From Ramlibacter sp. (GTDB taxonomy: Bacteria > Pseudomonadota > Gammaproteobacteria > Burkholderiales > Burkholderiaceae_C): a stretch of DNA of 53,826 nt. The stretch spans positions 1 to 53,826 of the forward strand of contig JAQZBU010000037.1 in NCBI GenBank assembly GCA_029237735.1, read 5' to 3'. Position numbers and translations under genes: made by a program. Within the stretch, counting starts at the first letter, position 1, and each line of letters opens with the position of its first letter. Positions 1 through 8,732 of the stretch are shown here, in pieces. The notes below the pieces were generated by a model that did not search any database, was not told the origin of the DNA, and saw only the letters and a program-made list of their open reading frames with translations.

Positions 1-2325
1 GCCGGCACTGCCCGAACTCATGTCCCAGGCGCGGAACGTGATCGCATTGGCAAGCGTGCCGTTCAGGTCACCGAACGGCAGCAGGCGCAGCATGTCGGTG
101 GGCCCGAGCAGTAGGCCGAGCGTGTTGGTGCTGCTATTCAGCAGCTGCGCGTTGATCGTGAGCCAGGTGGCGCCGCCGTTCAGGCTGTACTGCCAGGTGC
201 CCAGGCTGGTGTCCACGGCCTCGATGGCCACGGCCTCCATGGCAACACCGTCCGCGTCCGTGATGGAGCCGTCGATCACCAGGGCCGCGATGGTGCTGGC
301 AGAGGGGCTCGTCGCATTCTCGAGAATCGTCGGCAGGCTTGGGCTGCCAGATGGGTCGAGGACGGGCGGATCGTTGGTGTTGGTCACCACCGCTGTGGCC
401 TCTGATGCAACGCTCTCACCAGTGCCGCCGCCGTCGGTGTAGCTGGCCACCACGGTGATGGCCTTGCCCACCTGGGCTTGGTCAAGCAACAGGGTCGCTG
501 TGGTCGCGCCTGCGATGTCGGTGCCGTCGGCCTGCCATTGGTAGCCGATCGTGCCCAGCCTGTCGGCATCGGCGAGCGTGTTGCTGGCGGTGAGGGTTTC
601 GCCCTCTTCGGCCGTGCCGCTGATGGTGACATTGCCGGAGGGCGAGTCGTTGAGAGACGTGATGAAGACAAGGGTAGTGCCTGAGGCAGTCAATGCTCCG
701 CCCGTGCCCTGGTTGCCGGCGTTGCCATCATTGAAGATCCAGAGGATCTCCACGGTGGCCGGTGGCGCCTCCGAGCTGTTGGCGTAGGCGATGCTGGAGA
801 GCGCCTCGTTGACTCGGGCCTGCGTCGCATCACCGTCGAATGTGATGGTGAGCGTGCCAGCAGCGTTCGTATAGGTTCCGACCGCCACCCCCGACAGAAC
901 GGCATTGCCTGCGGTGAGTATGAGATTGCCGCGGCCGCTGAAGACATCATCCGTGGACGCGCCGCCTCGTCTTGCCAAAGTCACACTGCTGCCGGCGTAA
1001 TCGCCCGCGCCGCCGGCTAGCGTGGCCAGATTGGCATCGTAGATGGCCACCGCAGTGTCCAGAGCCACGGCAGCGGCGTTCTCGGTATAGCCCACCGTGT
1101 CATCGAGAGTGCGGATTGCGATGCCATTGAACTCGGTGTCGAGACTCCCGTCGGCGTTCAGGCGCACGACGCTGAAATCATTGTTGCTGGTGCCCGCCAC
1201 GACGATCTTGCCGTCTGGCTGGATGGCGACGCTGTAGCCGCGGTCGTCGCTGCTGCCCACAGGCAGGAGGAGTTTGCCCGTGCCATTGAACGTGGTGTCC
1301 AGGCTTCCGTCGGCGTTCAGGCGCGCGAGACTGAAATCGTAGTTGCTGCCGTTGAAGCTGTGCCCCGCCAGCACCATTTTGCCGTCAGGCTGCAGAGCGA
1401 CGCTGTAGCCGGCATCATCGCCGCCTCCCAGAGACAGGAGGAGCTTGCCCGTACCATTGAATGTGGCGTCAAGGGTGCCGTTGGCGTTGAGGCGGACAAG
1501 GCTGAAGTCGTTGTCGCTGCCGTTCCAGCTGTAACCTGCCAGCACCATTTTGCCGTCGGGCTGGATGACGAGGCTGTGGCCCAAGTCAAGGCCGGTGCCT
1601 ACAGGCACAAGGAGCTTGCCCGTTCCGTTCAAGGTGGTGTCAAGGGTGCCGTCGGCGTTGAGCCGGACGAGACTGAAGTCGTAGTTGCCAGCGCTGTTCA
1701 AACTGTAACCGCCTACGAGGATCTTGCCATCGGCCTGTGCGACGACACTGTGACCCACATCGTTTGTGACGCCCACCTGCAGGAGCAGCTTGCCAGTGCC
1801 GTTGAAGCTGGTGTCCAGGCTGCCGTCGGCGCTCAGCCGGATCATGCTCAAGACTTGGCTGCCGCCGGTGGTGTAACCGGAAACCAGGATCTTGCCGTCT
1901 GGCTGCTGGGTAACACTCAGGCCATAGTCGAGTCTGCCCTCACCGACCGGCACAAGGAGCTTGCCCGTGCCGTTGAATGTTGTGTCCAGATTGCCATCAG
2001 CATCCAGACGCGCGACGGCGAAATCACCGGAACTGTACCCCGCGACGACGATCTTGCCGTCGGCCTGGAGAGTGGCACTGGAGCCGCGGTCAGCCAAGCC
2101 TATAGCACTGAGAACAAGCTTGCCATCCTCGCTGAATTCACTGTCGAGGCTGCCGTCGACATTCAATCGAACCAGACTGAAACGACTGTCAGTGGTGCCC
2201 GCCAACACGATCTTGCCGTCGGGCTGTATCGTGACGCTGCGGGCGTCGTCGCCGCTGCCCAGGGACACGATCAGTTTGCCGGTGCCGTTGGCCGGAGAGA
2301 ATGTCGGCGCGCTATTGAGAAACAT
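1..2325 (-). CDS. Large delta-60-repeat surface or secreted protein, 3' part beyond window edge
   Basis: The minus-strand frame is open from ATG at 2325 to the left edge with no stop, giving the first 775 residues of a longer protein. AAGGTG lies six bases before the ATG and supports this start. Residues about 1-385 carry seven delta-60-type repeats with the core QPDGKIVVAG followed by LNADGSLDTTFNGTGKLL. The next part (from about 390) looks like tandem Ig/cadherin-like modules, with motifs such as GDYAGSSVTLARRG, YQWQADGTDIAGATT and TNTNDPPVLD. No N-terminal signal peptide is visible, which would fit a type I secreted RTX-like giant protein whose export signal lies in the missing C-terminus; that is inference. 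A LuxR-type regulator is divergently oriented beyond a 777-base gap. Family assignment is firm; function (adhesin or structural) is not. Confidence 0.85.
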   Translation of the reverse strand, partial: MFLNSAPTFSPANGTGKLIVSLGSGDDARSVTIQPDGKIVLAGTTDSRFSLVRLNVDGSLDSEFSEDGKLVLSAIGLADRGSSATLQADGKIVVAGYSSGDFAVARLDADGNLDTTFNGTGKLLVPVGEGRLDYGLSVTQQPDGKILVSGYTTGGSQVLSMIRLSADGSLDTSFNGTGKLLLQVGVTNDVGHSVVAQADGKILVGGYSLNSAGNYDFSLVRLNADGTLDTTLNGTGKLLVPVGTGLDLGHSLVIQPDGKMVLAGYSWNGSDNDFSLVRLNANGTLDATFNGTGKLLLSLGGGDDAGYSVALQPDGKMVLAGHSFNGSNYDFSLARLNADGSLDTTFNGTGKLLLPVGSSDDRGYSVAIQPDGKIVVAGTSNNDFSVVRLNADGSLDTEFNGIAIRTLDDTVGYTENAAAVALDTAVAIYDANLATLAGGAGDYAGSSVTLARRGGASTDDVFSGRGNLILTAGNAVLSGVAVGTYTNAAGTLTITFDGDATQARVNEALSSIAYANSSEAPPATVEILWIFNDGNAGNQGTGGALTASGTTLVFITSLNDSPSGNVTISGTAEEGETLTASNTLADADRLGTIGYQWQADGTDIAGATTATLLLDQAQVGKAITVVASYTDGGGTGESVASEATAVVTNTNDPPVLDPSGSPSLPTILENATSPSASTIAALVIDGSITDADGVAMEAVAIEAVDTSLGTWQYSLNGGATWLTINAQLLNSSTNTLGLLLGPTDMLRLLPFGDLNGTLANAITFRAWDMSSGSAG
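1208..2220 (-). repeat. Seven tandem delta-60 coding repeats
   Basis: The QPDGK-coding core (plus-strand ttgccgtc or a one-base variant) occurs at 2213, 2054, 1892, 1724, 1550, 1379 and 1208. The spacing is 159-174 bases, that is 53-58 residues per unit. The two central spacings are the longest, and units differ at the third codon position, so the array is old rather than freshly duplicated. Confidence 0.85.
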
Positions 2326-3102
2326 GATCGGCACCTTAAAAAAATCGAGTGGATCGACGTGGACGAGAGGGAAGCCGGAGGATGTCACCGCAACCGCAGG
2401 TCCCTGGGGCGTTATCTAGGTTCTTGTCAAGGTGCTCATGTCCGTCTCCGTTGGAATGCTGGCCGTGAAACTTGTGCTGCATCTCCGGCAGCATCAAGAA
2501 GACGTGCTTGACTATGAATGGCGTGCAGCGTCCGACACACGGTCGTTGCTCCTGGGCGCACCAGCTTTTTGTCATGGGAAGCTTCTGTCTGCCACCGCGA
2601 GTGAAGCGCCTTTTCAGGGCGATATCGGGTGTCGGACCCGGGGAGCGACCAAACGGCTGACGTTGGGGAGTATCTCGAGTGCGGTCGGTGAAAAACGAAA
2701 AAGGAACCCCGGCAGGGGAGAGATCCGCAAGGGCGGCGTCGTGGGCTGGCGTGTCGGCCGTGCAACTCCTTTTCTTGCAACGCCATCGGCGAAGGCCCGG
2801 CAACGCCTGCTGAGGCACCTTGGACGCCCGCCAACACACTTTGACACGCTGCTGACGAATCTTTTCGCGCGCGCTCGTACTGCGCCGTGAGTAGTTCGTG
2901 GCACGCCTGTGCCAGTTCCTGAGGTGTCAATCGAGAAATCCAGGGACGGCATCACGTTCGGCCAAACACGTCGCTTTGCACTTCCGCTCGTCATCTTTTT
3001 CTCCCTTGAAAGAGGGTGACGGTCAGCGTATGCTGCGCGCCACACGGTGTCGTCACCCAAACAGGTGAGACGCGGTTGCCCAAGGTCTCAGGAGACAACA
3101 AG
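2326..3102. other. 777-base gap between divergent genes, no convincing gene
   Basis: The gap separates the delta-60 protein (minus) from the LuxR-type gene (plus). Short frames on both strands overlap each other and none has family-like composition. On the minus strand AAGGGAG (3001-3007) sits six bases before an ATG at 2994, opening a 126-codon frame beginning MTSGSAKRRV. The frame soon becomes Arg/Pro-rich and unprotein-like. A helix-like peptide, PQELAQACHELLTAQYERAR, is found in another minus frame just downstream (around 2865-2925). A decayed small gene is possible. Confidence 0.5.
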
Positions 3103-4281
3103 ATGGCTCAGCAGCAGGATGCACTGTTGGCGACGACACTCGATGTGATTGGCGAGGTCTACGAGGCAGCCGCGAATGGCACCTGGTCTCGCTTCCTGAA
3201 TGCGATGGCAGATGCGACAGACAGTGAAGGAACTGTTCTTTGGCTGCACGACGCCTTCGACACGAGTGCTCGATTCCAGGATTCCGAGAGTTCCTTTCTA
3301 TGCAACGTGCGGATGGAGAAGGGCTTCCTGAAGAGCTACGCCGAGCACTACACGCATACCAACGTCCTGCTGCAGCAGATCGATGCGGTGCCCGAGGGGT
3401 CCGTGCTGGTTTCCTCGTCAATGCTCAGCGACCGGGAGTTTCACAAGACCGAGTATTACAACGACTGGCTGCGGCCTCAGGGGATCGGCTACTGCCTGGG
3501 AGGCCCGGTCCTCAAACGAACCAGCGTTGTCTCGATGTTCAGCATGCAACGCCTGGTGAGCCGGGGTCCATTTCGCGATCGCGATCTCCAACTGTTATCG
3601 GCTGTCATGCCGCACCTGCGTCGTGCATGCCTCCTGCACAAGCGGTTGGGCCAGCTGCGCGCCCAGCAATCGGGCGTGCTGGCGACACTCGAACTCCTGC
3701 CCAACGCCGTATGGCTTTTCGATGCGAATGGCCGGTTGCTGCTCGCAAACGGCGCGGGGCGGGAGTTGAACGCCCGAAGAGACGGCCTATGGCTCGATGG
3801 CAATGGGCGACCGGTAGCCGCCGATCCGGGTGAGCACCTGCGGCTGCGCCGATCGATCGACGGCGCCATCGCGGCCGGACAAAGCTCCGTCGACTACTTC
3901 GAGGGCTCGCTTGGTATCAGCCGCAACTCGTCGCCGGTGCCTTTGCAGGTCACGGTGTATCCACTGAGGAATGAGGCATTGGCCGATGGCGCCGCCGCGG
4001 CGATTTTCATCACCGACACGACACGAACCGCCTTGCCCGAAAGCGAAGTGCCAAGATTGATCTACGGACTCACGCGGACCGAAGCCCGGCTGGCCACGCA
4101 TCTGGCGCGCGGCGATACCCTGGAGGACTACTGTGTCGCAAACGACGTGACCGCGAACACTGCCAGGACGCATCTCAAGCGTGTCTTCGAGAAGACCGGC
4201 ACCCGGCGCCAAGCGCAATTGGTGAGTCTGCTGTCACGCTCGCCCGCGATGTGGCACGCTTCGCCAAACCTGCAGCACTGA
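3103..4281 (+). CDS. LuxR-type helix-turn-helix transcriptional regulator with sensor domain
   Basis: The product is a 392-residue DNA-binding regulator. The C-terminal about 60 residues form a LuxR/GerE helix-turn-helix: LTRTEARLATHLARGDTLED, then TANTARTHLKRVFEKTGTRR, with the usual T/R/L pattern of the recognition helix. The N-terminal about 200 residues are an uncharacterised sensor-like region, followed by a PAS-like segment (LLPNAVWLFDANGRLLLANG). No receiver domain (phospho-Asp) or typical acyl-homoserine-lactone-binding motif was recognised. The start at 3103 is chosen because AGGAGA (3090-3095) lies seven bases upstream; the frame stays open further upstream to 3016 without a comparable site. 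It faces away from the delta-60-repeat gene and could regulate it, which is a guess from orientation. Length is typical of this class of Burkholderiales regulators. Confidence 0.85.
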   Translation: MAQQQDALLATTLDVIGEVYEAAANGTWSRFLNAMADATDSEGTVLWLHDAFDTSARFQDSESSFLCNVRMEKGFLKSYAEHYTHTNVLLQQIDAVPEGSVLVSSSMLSDREFHKTEYYNDWLRPQGIGYCLGGPVLKRTSVVSMFSMQRLVSRGPFRDRDLQLLSAVMPHLRRACLLHKRLGQLRAQQSGVLATLELLPNAVWLFDANGRLLLANGAGRELNARRDGLWLDGNGRPVAADPGEHLRLRRSIDGAIAAGQSSVDYFEGSLGISRNSSPVPLQVTVYPLRNEALADGAAAAIFITDTTRTALPESEVPRLIYGLTRTEARLATHLARGDTLEDYCVANDVTANTARTHLKRVFEKTGTRRQAQLVSLLSRSPAMWHASPNLQH

Positions 4282-4492
4282 CGGGATCATCAGCGACCCT
4301 CGCGCGGTCTTCTTGCCGTGCGAGTGGATGGACCCGCATCTATTGAGCATCGATGACCGGTATCGGCGGTCCGAACCGCAGGAAATCTAGCTGCGCCTCC
4401 GAGCACGCGAGGTCCGGTTTCCGGAGTCAAGAGTGGCGACTTGAACTTCCGGTTTAGGTCGGAGCAGCCATCACCGAAGCGAACATTCATTA

Positions 4493-4895
4493 AACGCGAT
4501 CAATCTCGCGCTCGACGCGGTGTGGCGCTATGACGGTATGCCGGCGCAGTTTTACGCGGACTGGGTGCGCGTCGCCGCCGAAGAGGCCTATGCTGGAGGC
4601 GCGCGGGCTCGACGCCACGCCGATCATCCAGGAGAAGCTGCGCCGCGTCGGCACACCCGACGCGCTGCGCGCCGTGGAAATCCTGGACATCATCCTCGCC
4701 GACGAGATCGGCCACGTCGCGATCGGCAACCACTGGTACCGGTGGCTGTGCGAGCGCGAAGGTCTCGATCCGGTGGCGCACTACCGCACCCTCGTCGAGC
4801 GCTACGAAGCGCCGCGCCTGTACCCACCTTTCAACGAAGCAGCGCGCAAGCGGGCGGGCTTCAGCGACGAGGAACTGGCGTGGCTTCTGGGATGA
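4493..4895 (+). pseudogene. Remnant of a DUF455 ferritin-like protein, 5' truncated with internal deletion
   Basis: Two pieces of one DUF455-family protein lie in different frames. The first, from about 4493, reads AINLALDAVWRYDGMPAQFY then ADWVRVAAEEAY. The second, from about 4592, reads LEARGLDATPIIQEKLRRVG and continues through DEIGHVAIGNHW to the stop at 4893-4895. In intact family members the EEAY and LEARG segments are separated by roughly 45-50 residues (HFTLL...VPRT). Here they abut at the sequence tat|gctggag with a frame change, so a deletion of about 140 bases has occurred. The N-terminal half upstream of AINLALDA is also missing. An ATG at 4530 could start a 121-codon frame, but its first residues are out of frame with the family. 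I read this as a dead gene. The deletion size is from memory of the family, not an alignment. Confidence 0.8.
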
Positions 4896-4937
4896 TGGCG
4901 CGCTCCGGTCAGCCAAGAAATCGGCTCGCCACTGTGG

Positions 4938-4958
4938 ATGCCGGATCAAGTCCGGCAT
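4938..4958. repeat. REP-like palindrome (ATGCCGGA-TCAAG-TCCGGCAT)
   Basis: Perfect 8-base arms flank a TCAAG loop. The element lies between the DUF455 remnant and the convergent SGNH-hydrolase gene, a position where it could act as a bidirectional terminator. The same arms occur at 33888-33908. Confidence 0.8.
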
Positions 4959-4997
4959 GACAAAACCTTCTGCCGCGCAGACTCCAAGATTAACTTC

Positions 4998-5723
4998 TCA
5001 CCAGCCCTTGGCGTCGAGGAACTCTTTCACCTTCGCCGCGACCAGGACAGAACCATCGTTGTTCAGGTGGATCTCGTCAAAACGCAGCGATGACGGGATG
5101 ACGTCGTTCTGTGCGTCGGCCACGTCCTGTGGCAACGCCGGGTTGAACTGGCTCACGAGGTAAGCGCGGATGTCGAGATAATTGCTCGGGTAGATCGCCG
5201 CGAGGTCGCGGTTCAGCTGCACGATCGTGTTGTAGACATCTCCGCCGCGCAGTTCCTCGGGACGGGCCTTGTTCAGGACCGCGAGGATGAGGAAGCGGTC
5301 GTTGCCCGGTGCGAGCGCCGCCACCGAAGCCGCGATGTCGGCCTTGATCAGCGCGGGCTGCGTCGGATTGTTCGTCCCCATCCAGAAGATGTTCACCCAC
5401 GTGTCGCGGCCGCCCGAGCGCTGGCGCGCCGAGATATCGGTGGAGCTCTGGCCGGCGATGCCGCCGTTGTAGATCAACCTTTCCGGGTAGAGCAGCTGCA
5501 GGTTCGCCGCGAACGCAGGCGTGAGCGAATCGCCCCAAGCTGCGATGGCGGTAGTTGACGGCGGGGTTGGTTCCGGGGGTGGCGAAGGAGCGGGCGAAGG
5601 AGCGGGCACGGCAATCACACCACCGCCATCACCGCCGCCCGGCGTGCCTCCCGAGCCCCCACCACCGCCGCAGCCGCCCAGCACCATGGAGGCCACCAGG
5701 GCCGCCGCAGCTCTTCTGTCCAT
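4998..5723 (-). CDS. SGNH/GDSL-family hydrolase lipoprotein
   Basis: This is a 241-residue predicted lipoprotein. A short signal ends in the lipobox LGGC with Cys18 as the lipidation site. It is followed by a Gly-rich then Pro/Ser-rich linker (residues 19-57) that would tether the enzyme to a membrane. The catalytic domain shows the SGNH blocks: GDSL with Ser66, Gly88 in NGGIAGQ, GTNN with Asn118, and DEIH with Asp216 and His219. SGNH enzymes are esterases, lipases or acetyl-hydrolases; the substrate cannot be told from the sequence. It is followed by a REP-like palindrome on its 3' side and preceded by xerD 65 bases upstream on the same strand, without evident functional linkage. Confidence 0.88.
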   Translation of the reverse strand: MDRRAAAALVASMVLGGCGGGGGSGGTPGGGDGGGVIAVPAPSPAPSPPPEPTPPSTTAIAAWGDSLTPAFAANLQLLYPERLIYNGGIAGQSSTDISARQRSGGRDTWVNIFWMGTNNPTQPALIKADIAASVAALAPGNDRFLILAVLNKARPEELRGGDVYNTIVQLNRDLAAIYPSNYLDIRAYLVSQFNPALPQDVADAQNDVIPSSLRFDEIHLNNDGSVLVAAKVKEFLDAKGW

Positions 5724-5788
5724 GTTTGCTTCTCCCTGCTTCGAGGGGGCAATTCTGCGCTGTCGCTTGCGAGCAAGGTGTTACGCGG

Positions 5789-6685
5789 TTACCCGCGCGG
5801 ATGGTGCTGCGCGTGCAACTGCTTCAGGCGTTCTCGCGCCACATGGGTGTAGATGGTGGTGGTGGAGATGTCCGCATGGCCGAGCAGCATTTGCACGGCG
5901 CGCAGGTCAGCGCCGTGATTGATCAGGTGCGTCGCGAACGCGTGCCGCAACGTGTGAGGGGAAAGGGGCGCAGTGATGTTCGCCGCGTGCGCGTGCTTCT
6001 TCACGATGACCCAGAACATCACGCGCGTCATGCCGTGCCCGCGCGCGGTCACGAACAGGTCGTCGGTCTGCTGGCCGGAGAGGATCGCCGGCCGGGCCTC
6101 TGCAAGATAGCGGGCGATCCAGTCGCGTGCCACTTGCCCGAACGGCACCAGCCGCTCCTTGTTGCCCTTGCCGAACACGCGCAGCACATGCTCGGTCATG
6201 CTCACGTTGAAGGTCTTGAGGCCGACAAGTTCGCTCACGCGCAGGCCGCTCGCGTAAATCAGTTCCAGCATGGTGCGGTCGCGCAGGCCGAGCGGCGTGT
6301 CCACGTCCGGCGCATCCAGCAGCGCCTCGACCTGTGATTCGGTCAACGTCTTGGGCACGCGCAGCGCCTGGCGCGCGGATTCAAGGCGCAACGTGGGGTC
6401 GGCGGTGATCAGCCGCTCGCGCAGCGCCCAGCGGAAGTAGCGCTTGAACACCGTGAGCCGGCGGTTGGCCGTGGTCGCCTTGCTCGCACTGTGCCTGGCC
6501 GCGAAGTAACCATTGAGGTCCGCCTCGGAGGTGCTGTCCAGCGCCTTGCCCTGCCCGTCCAGCCAGGCATCGTACAGCGAGAGGTCGCGCCGGTACGCGG
6601 CCAGCGTGTTGCGCGACAGGCCTTCCTCGAGCCACAGGGCGTCGATGAAGGCGTCGATGCCGGCTTCGCTCATGCGGGGGAGCAT
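5789..6685 (-). CDS. xerD: Tyrosine recombinase XerD
   Basis: This 298-residue tyrosine recombinase has an N-terminal SAM-like core-binding domain (about 1-95) and a catalytic domain. The full catalytic set is visible: Arg149 (SGLRVSELVGL), Lys173 (GKGNKERLVP), His244 and Arg247 (SPHTLRHAFATHL), His270 (LLGHADISTT) and the nucleophile Tyr279. Length and motifs match XerD, which acts with XerC at dif to resolve chromosome dimers. XerC is not in this window, so separation from XerC rests on similarity alone. AAGG about eight bases before the ATG at 6685 supports that start; an internal ATG (6673) is possible. Nothing around it looks like an integrative element. Confidence 0.9.
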   Translation of the reverse strand: MLPRMSEAGIDAFIDALWLEEGLSRNTLAAYRRDLSLYDAWLDGQGKALDSTSEADLNGYFAARHSASKATTANRRLTVFKRYFRWALRERLITADPTLRLESARQALRVPKTLTESQVEALLDAPDVDTPLGLRDRTMLELIYASGLRVSELVGLKTFNVSMTEHVLRVFGKGNKERLVPFGQVARDWIARYLAEARPAILSGQQTDDLFVTARGHGMTRVMFWVIVKKHAHAANITAPLSPHTLRHAFATHLINHGADLRAVQMLLGHADISTTTIYTHVARERLKQLHAQHHPRG

Positions 6686-6704
6686 AAGACAAAGCCTTGC
6701 ACGA

Positions 6705-7676
6705 TCATTCGAGCGTCAGCTTGGATTGGTCCACAACCTTTTTGTACACGGCGTATTCGGCCTTGATCTGGTCGCTGAATTGCTGCGGCGTGTTGCCGAC
6801 GATCAGCGATCCCGTGTCCTCGATGCGCTTGCGCACGGCCGGATCCTGCAGGACCTTCATCACGGCGGCATGCACCTTGGTCACCACTTCAGGCGGCAAA
6901 TTCTTGGGGCCGAGGATGCCGTAGTAGGCCATGCGGTTCACGGGCTCCAGGCCCACTTCCTTGAACGTGGGCACGTTGGGCAGCACGGCGAGACGCTGCG
7001 GTGCGGCGACCACGATCGGGACGAGCCGGTTGTCCTTGATGAAAGGAAGGGCCGACGGGATGTTGTCGAAGATCATCGGCACCTGGCCGGCCACCGTGTC
7101 GTTCAGCGCCGGGCCCGCGCCGCGGTACGGGATGTGCGTGACGAAGGTGCCCGAGAGGCTCTTGTACAGCTCCATCTGCAGGTGACCGATGCCGCCGGTG
7201 CCCGACGAGGAATACGAGTAACGACCCGGCGCGCGCTTGAGCTCCGCGACGAAGGCCTTGTAATCCTTGGCCGGGAAGCTGGGGTGCACGGCAATCACGT
7301 TGGGCGTGGCCGCGATGTTGATGATGGGCGTGAAGTCCGTCAACGGGTTGTACGGGATCTTGGCGTTGATCGCGGGGTTGGCGGCCGTGGTGGACACGGT
7401 GGCCATGCCAAGGGAATAGCCGTCGGGTGCGGCGCGAGTCGTTTCCAGCGCACCGATGACGCCGCCGCCACCGGCCTTGTTCTCCACGATCACGGGCTGG
7501 CCGAGCGCTTTGCCCAGAGGCTCGGAAATCACGCGGGCGATGATGTCCGTCGTGCCGCCGGGCGCGAAGGGCACCTGCAGCTTGATGGGTTTGGTGGGAT
7601 AGTTTTGCGCCAGCGCGGGGCCGGTGGCGAGGGCCAGCGCGGCGGCGGTCAGGGCAAACCAAGGACTACTTCTCAT
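6705..7676 (-). CDS. Bug-family (TctC-like) periplasmic solute-binding protein
   Basis: This 323-residue exported protein has a signal peptide ending near GPALAQ (residues 1-24). The mature part opens with the Bug/TctC signature [19 protein letters not shown] and contains [15 protein letters not shown] and APDGYSLGM. Bug proteins bind small carboxylates or aromatic acids in the periplasm. Some serve tripartite tricarboxylate transporters, many are orphans. No TctA/TctB genes are adjacent, so this is an orphan binding protein. The start at 7676 is chosen for AGGAGAG about eight bases upstream and a clean signal peptide. It is divergent from an AEC carrier across 116 bases, so a shared regulatory region is plausible. 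Ligand unknown. Confidence 0.9.
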   Translation of the reverse strand: MRSSPWFALTAAALALATGPALAQNYPTKPIKLQVPFAPGGTTDIIARVISEPLGKALGQPVIVENKAGGGGVIGALETTRAAPDGYSLGMATVSTTAANPAINAKIPYNPLTDFTPIINIAATPNVIAVHPSFPAKDYKAFVAELKRAPGRYSYSSSGTGGIGHLQMELYKSLSGTFVTHIPYRGAGPALNDTVAGQVPMIFDNIPSALPFIKDNRLVPIVVAAPQRLAVLPNVPTFKEVGLEPVNRMAYYGILGPKNLPPEVVTKVHAAVMKVLQDPAVRKRIEDTGSLIVGNTPQQFSDQIKAEYAVYKKVVDQSKLTLE

Positions 7677-7792
7677 GAGGGAACTCTCCTGTTTTCGAAC
7701 TTGCAAAACATGAATCGTATAGGGACGGGCTCTGCGAACTTTTGTGGATTACACATAAGGACTAACCCTAGACCTGCCGTTATGCTCTGGCG

Positions 7793-8698
7793 GTGAATTT
7801 CGCGCAGCTGCTCTTCCCGGATTTCTCGCTCATCCTGTGCGGATACCTCGTATGCCGATACACAGCTCTCGACCGCAAGGTGTGGCAGCCCGTCGAGGGT
7901 CTCGTTTATTACTTCTTGTTTCCGGTACTGCTGTTCCAGTCCGTGACCAAGAGCCCGCTGGACCTGGGCGTGACGTCGAGCATGTTGTTGGCCGGCGTGC
8001 TGATGGCGCTGGCGAGCATCGCAATGGCGTACTCACTGCCGTGGTTGCCGGGGCTGCGCAAGTACATCGACCGGCGCGAGCATGCTGGCGCTGCGCAAAT
8101 CGCTTTCCGCTTCAACTCATTCATCGCGCTCGCATTGGCCGACCGGCTTGCCGGTGCACAGGGGCTGCTGCTGATCGCCGTCCTCATCGCGGTGTGCGTT
8201 CCGATCTACAACGTAGCTGCCGTATGGCCGATGGCCCGCCATGCGCAGAAGGGCCTGGTGCGCGAACTCGTTCGCAACCCGCTCATCATCGCAACGGGTT
8301 CGGGCCTGATCGCGAACGTATTGGGCTTTACGATGCCGGCGTGGATCGAGCCGGCAGTCACCCGGATCGGCGCGGCGTCGCTGGCGCTCGGGCTGCTGGC
8401 CGCCGGGGCCGGCATGCAGTTCGGCAGCCTTGCGAACGCGAAGGCGCTCGCGGCAGCCGTGCTGGGCATTCGGCATTTCCTCACACCCATCGTCGCGATC
8501 ACGCTGTCGCACCTGTTCAAGCTCGACGCCACGCAGACGGCGGTGTTGATGGCTTTCTCGGCGTTGCCTACAGCGTCGAGCGCCTATGTGCTCGCTGCGC
8601 GAATGGGCTACAACGGACCGTATGTGGCCGGCTTGGTCACGCTATCGACCCTGCTGGGGCTGGTGAGCCTGCCGTTCGCGTTGGGACTATTGCGCTGA
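7793..8698 (+). CDS. AEC (auxin efflux carrier) family transporter
   Basis: A 301-residue polytopic inner-membrane protein with about ten hydrophobic segments and the typical AEC arrangement: VYYFLFPVLLFQSV near the N-terminus, LIIATGSGLIANVLG in the middle and a C-terminal TASSAYVLAARMG followed by a final helix. Bacterial AEC proteins move carboxylates such as malonate or malate; the substrate here is not visible. Translation appears to start at GTG (7793), since no in-frame ATG precedes the first hydrophobic segment. The gene is divergent from the Bug-type binding protein, which also belongs to a carboxylate-binding family, so the two may be co-regulated. Confidence 0.85.
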   Translation: MNFAQLLFPDFSLILCGYLVCRYTALDRKVWQPVEGLVYYFLFPVLLFQSVTKSPLDLGVTSSMLLAGVLMALASIAMAYSLPWLPGLRKYIDRREHAGAAQIAFRFNSFIALALADRLAGAQGLLLIAVLIAVCVPIYNVAAVWPMARHAQKGLVRELVRNPLIIATGSGLIANVLGFTMPAWIEPAVTRIGAASLALGLLAAGAGMQFGSLANAKALAAAVLGIRHFLTPIVAITLSHLFKLDATQTAVLMAFSALPTASSAYVLAARMGYNGPYVAGLVTLSTLLGLVSLPFALGLLR

Positions 8699-8732
8699 AC
8701 TTGCGTCAGGCCGCCCAGTTTTCGAGTGTCTG

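Noticed and set aside
2436..2930. 164-codon minus-strand frame starting at TTG
   Set aside because: Only the first about 25 residues look protein-like; the rest is Arg/Pro-rich and overlaps other equally poor frames. Kept only as a possible remnant in the findings.
4290..4490. 66-codon minus-strand frame between the LuxR-type gene and the DUF455 remnant
   Set aside because: No ribosome site or recognised motif; composition is like non-coding GC-rich DNA. The segment 4282-4492 otherwise shows nothing I can support.
5789..6685. Tyrosine recombinase as the integrase of a mobile element
   Set aside because: It matches XerD in length and motifs, and there are no attachment repeats, phage or conjugation genes around it.
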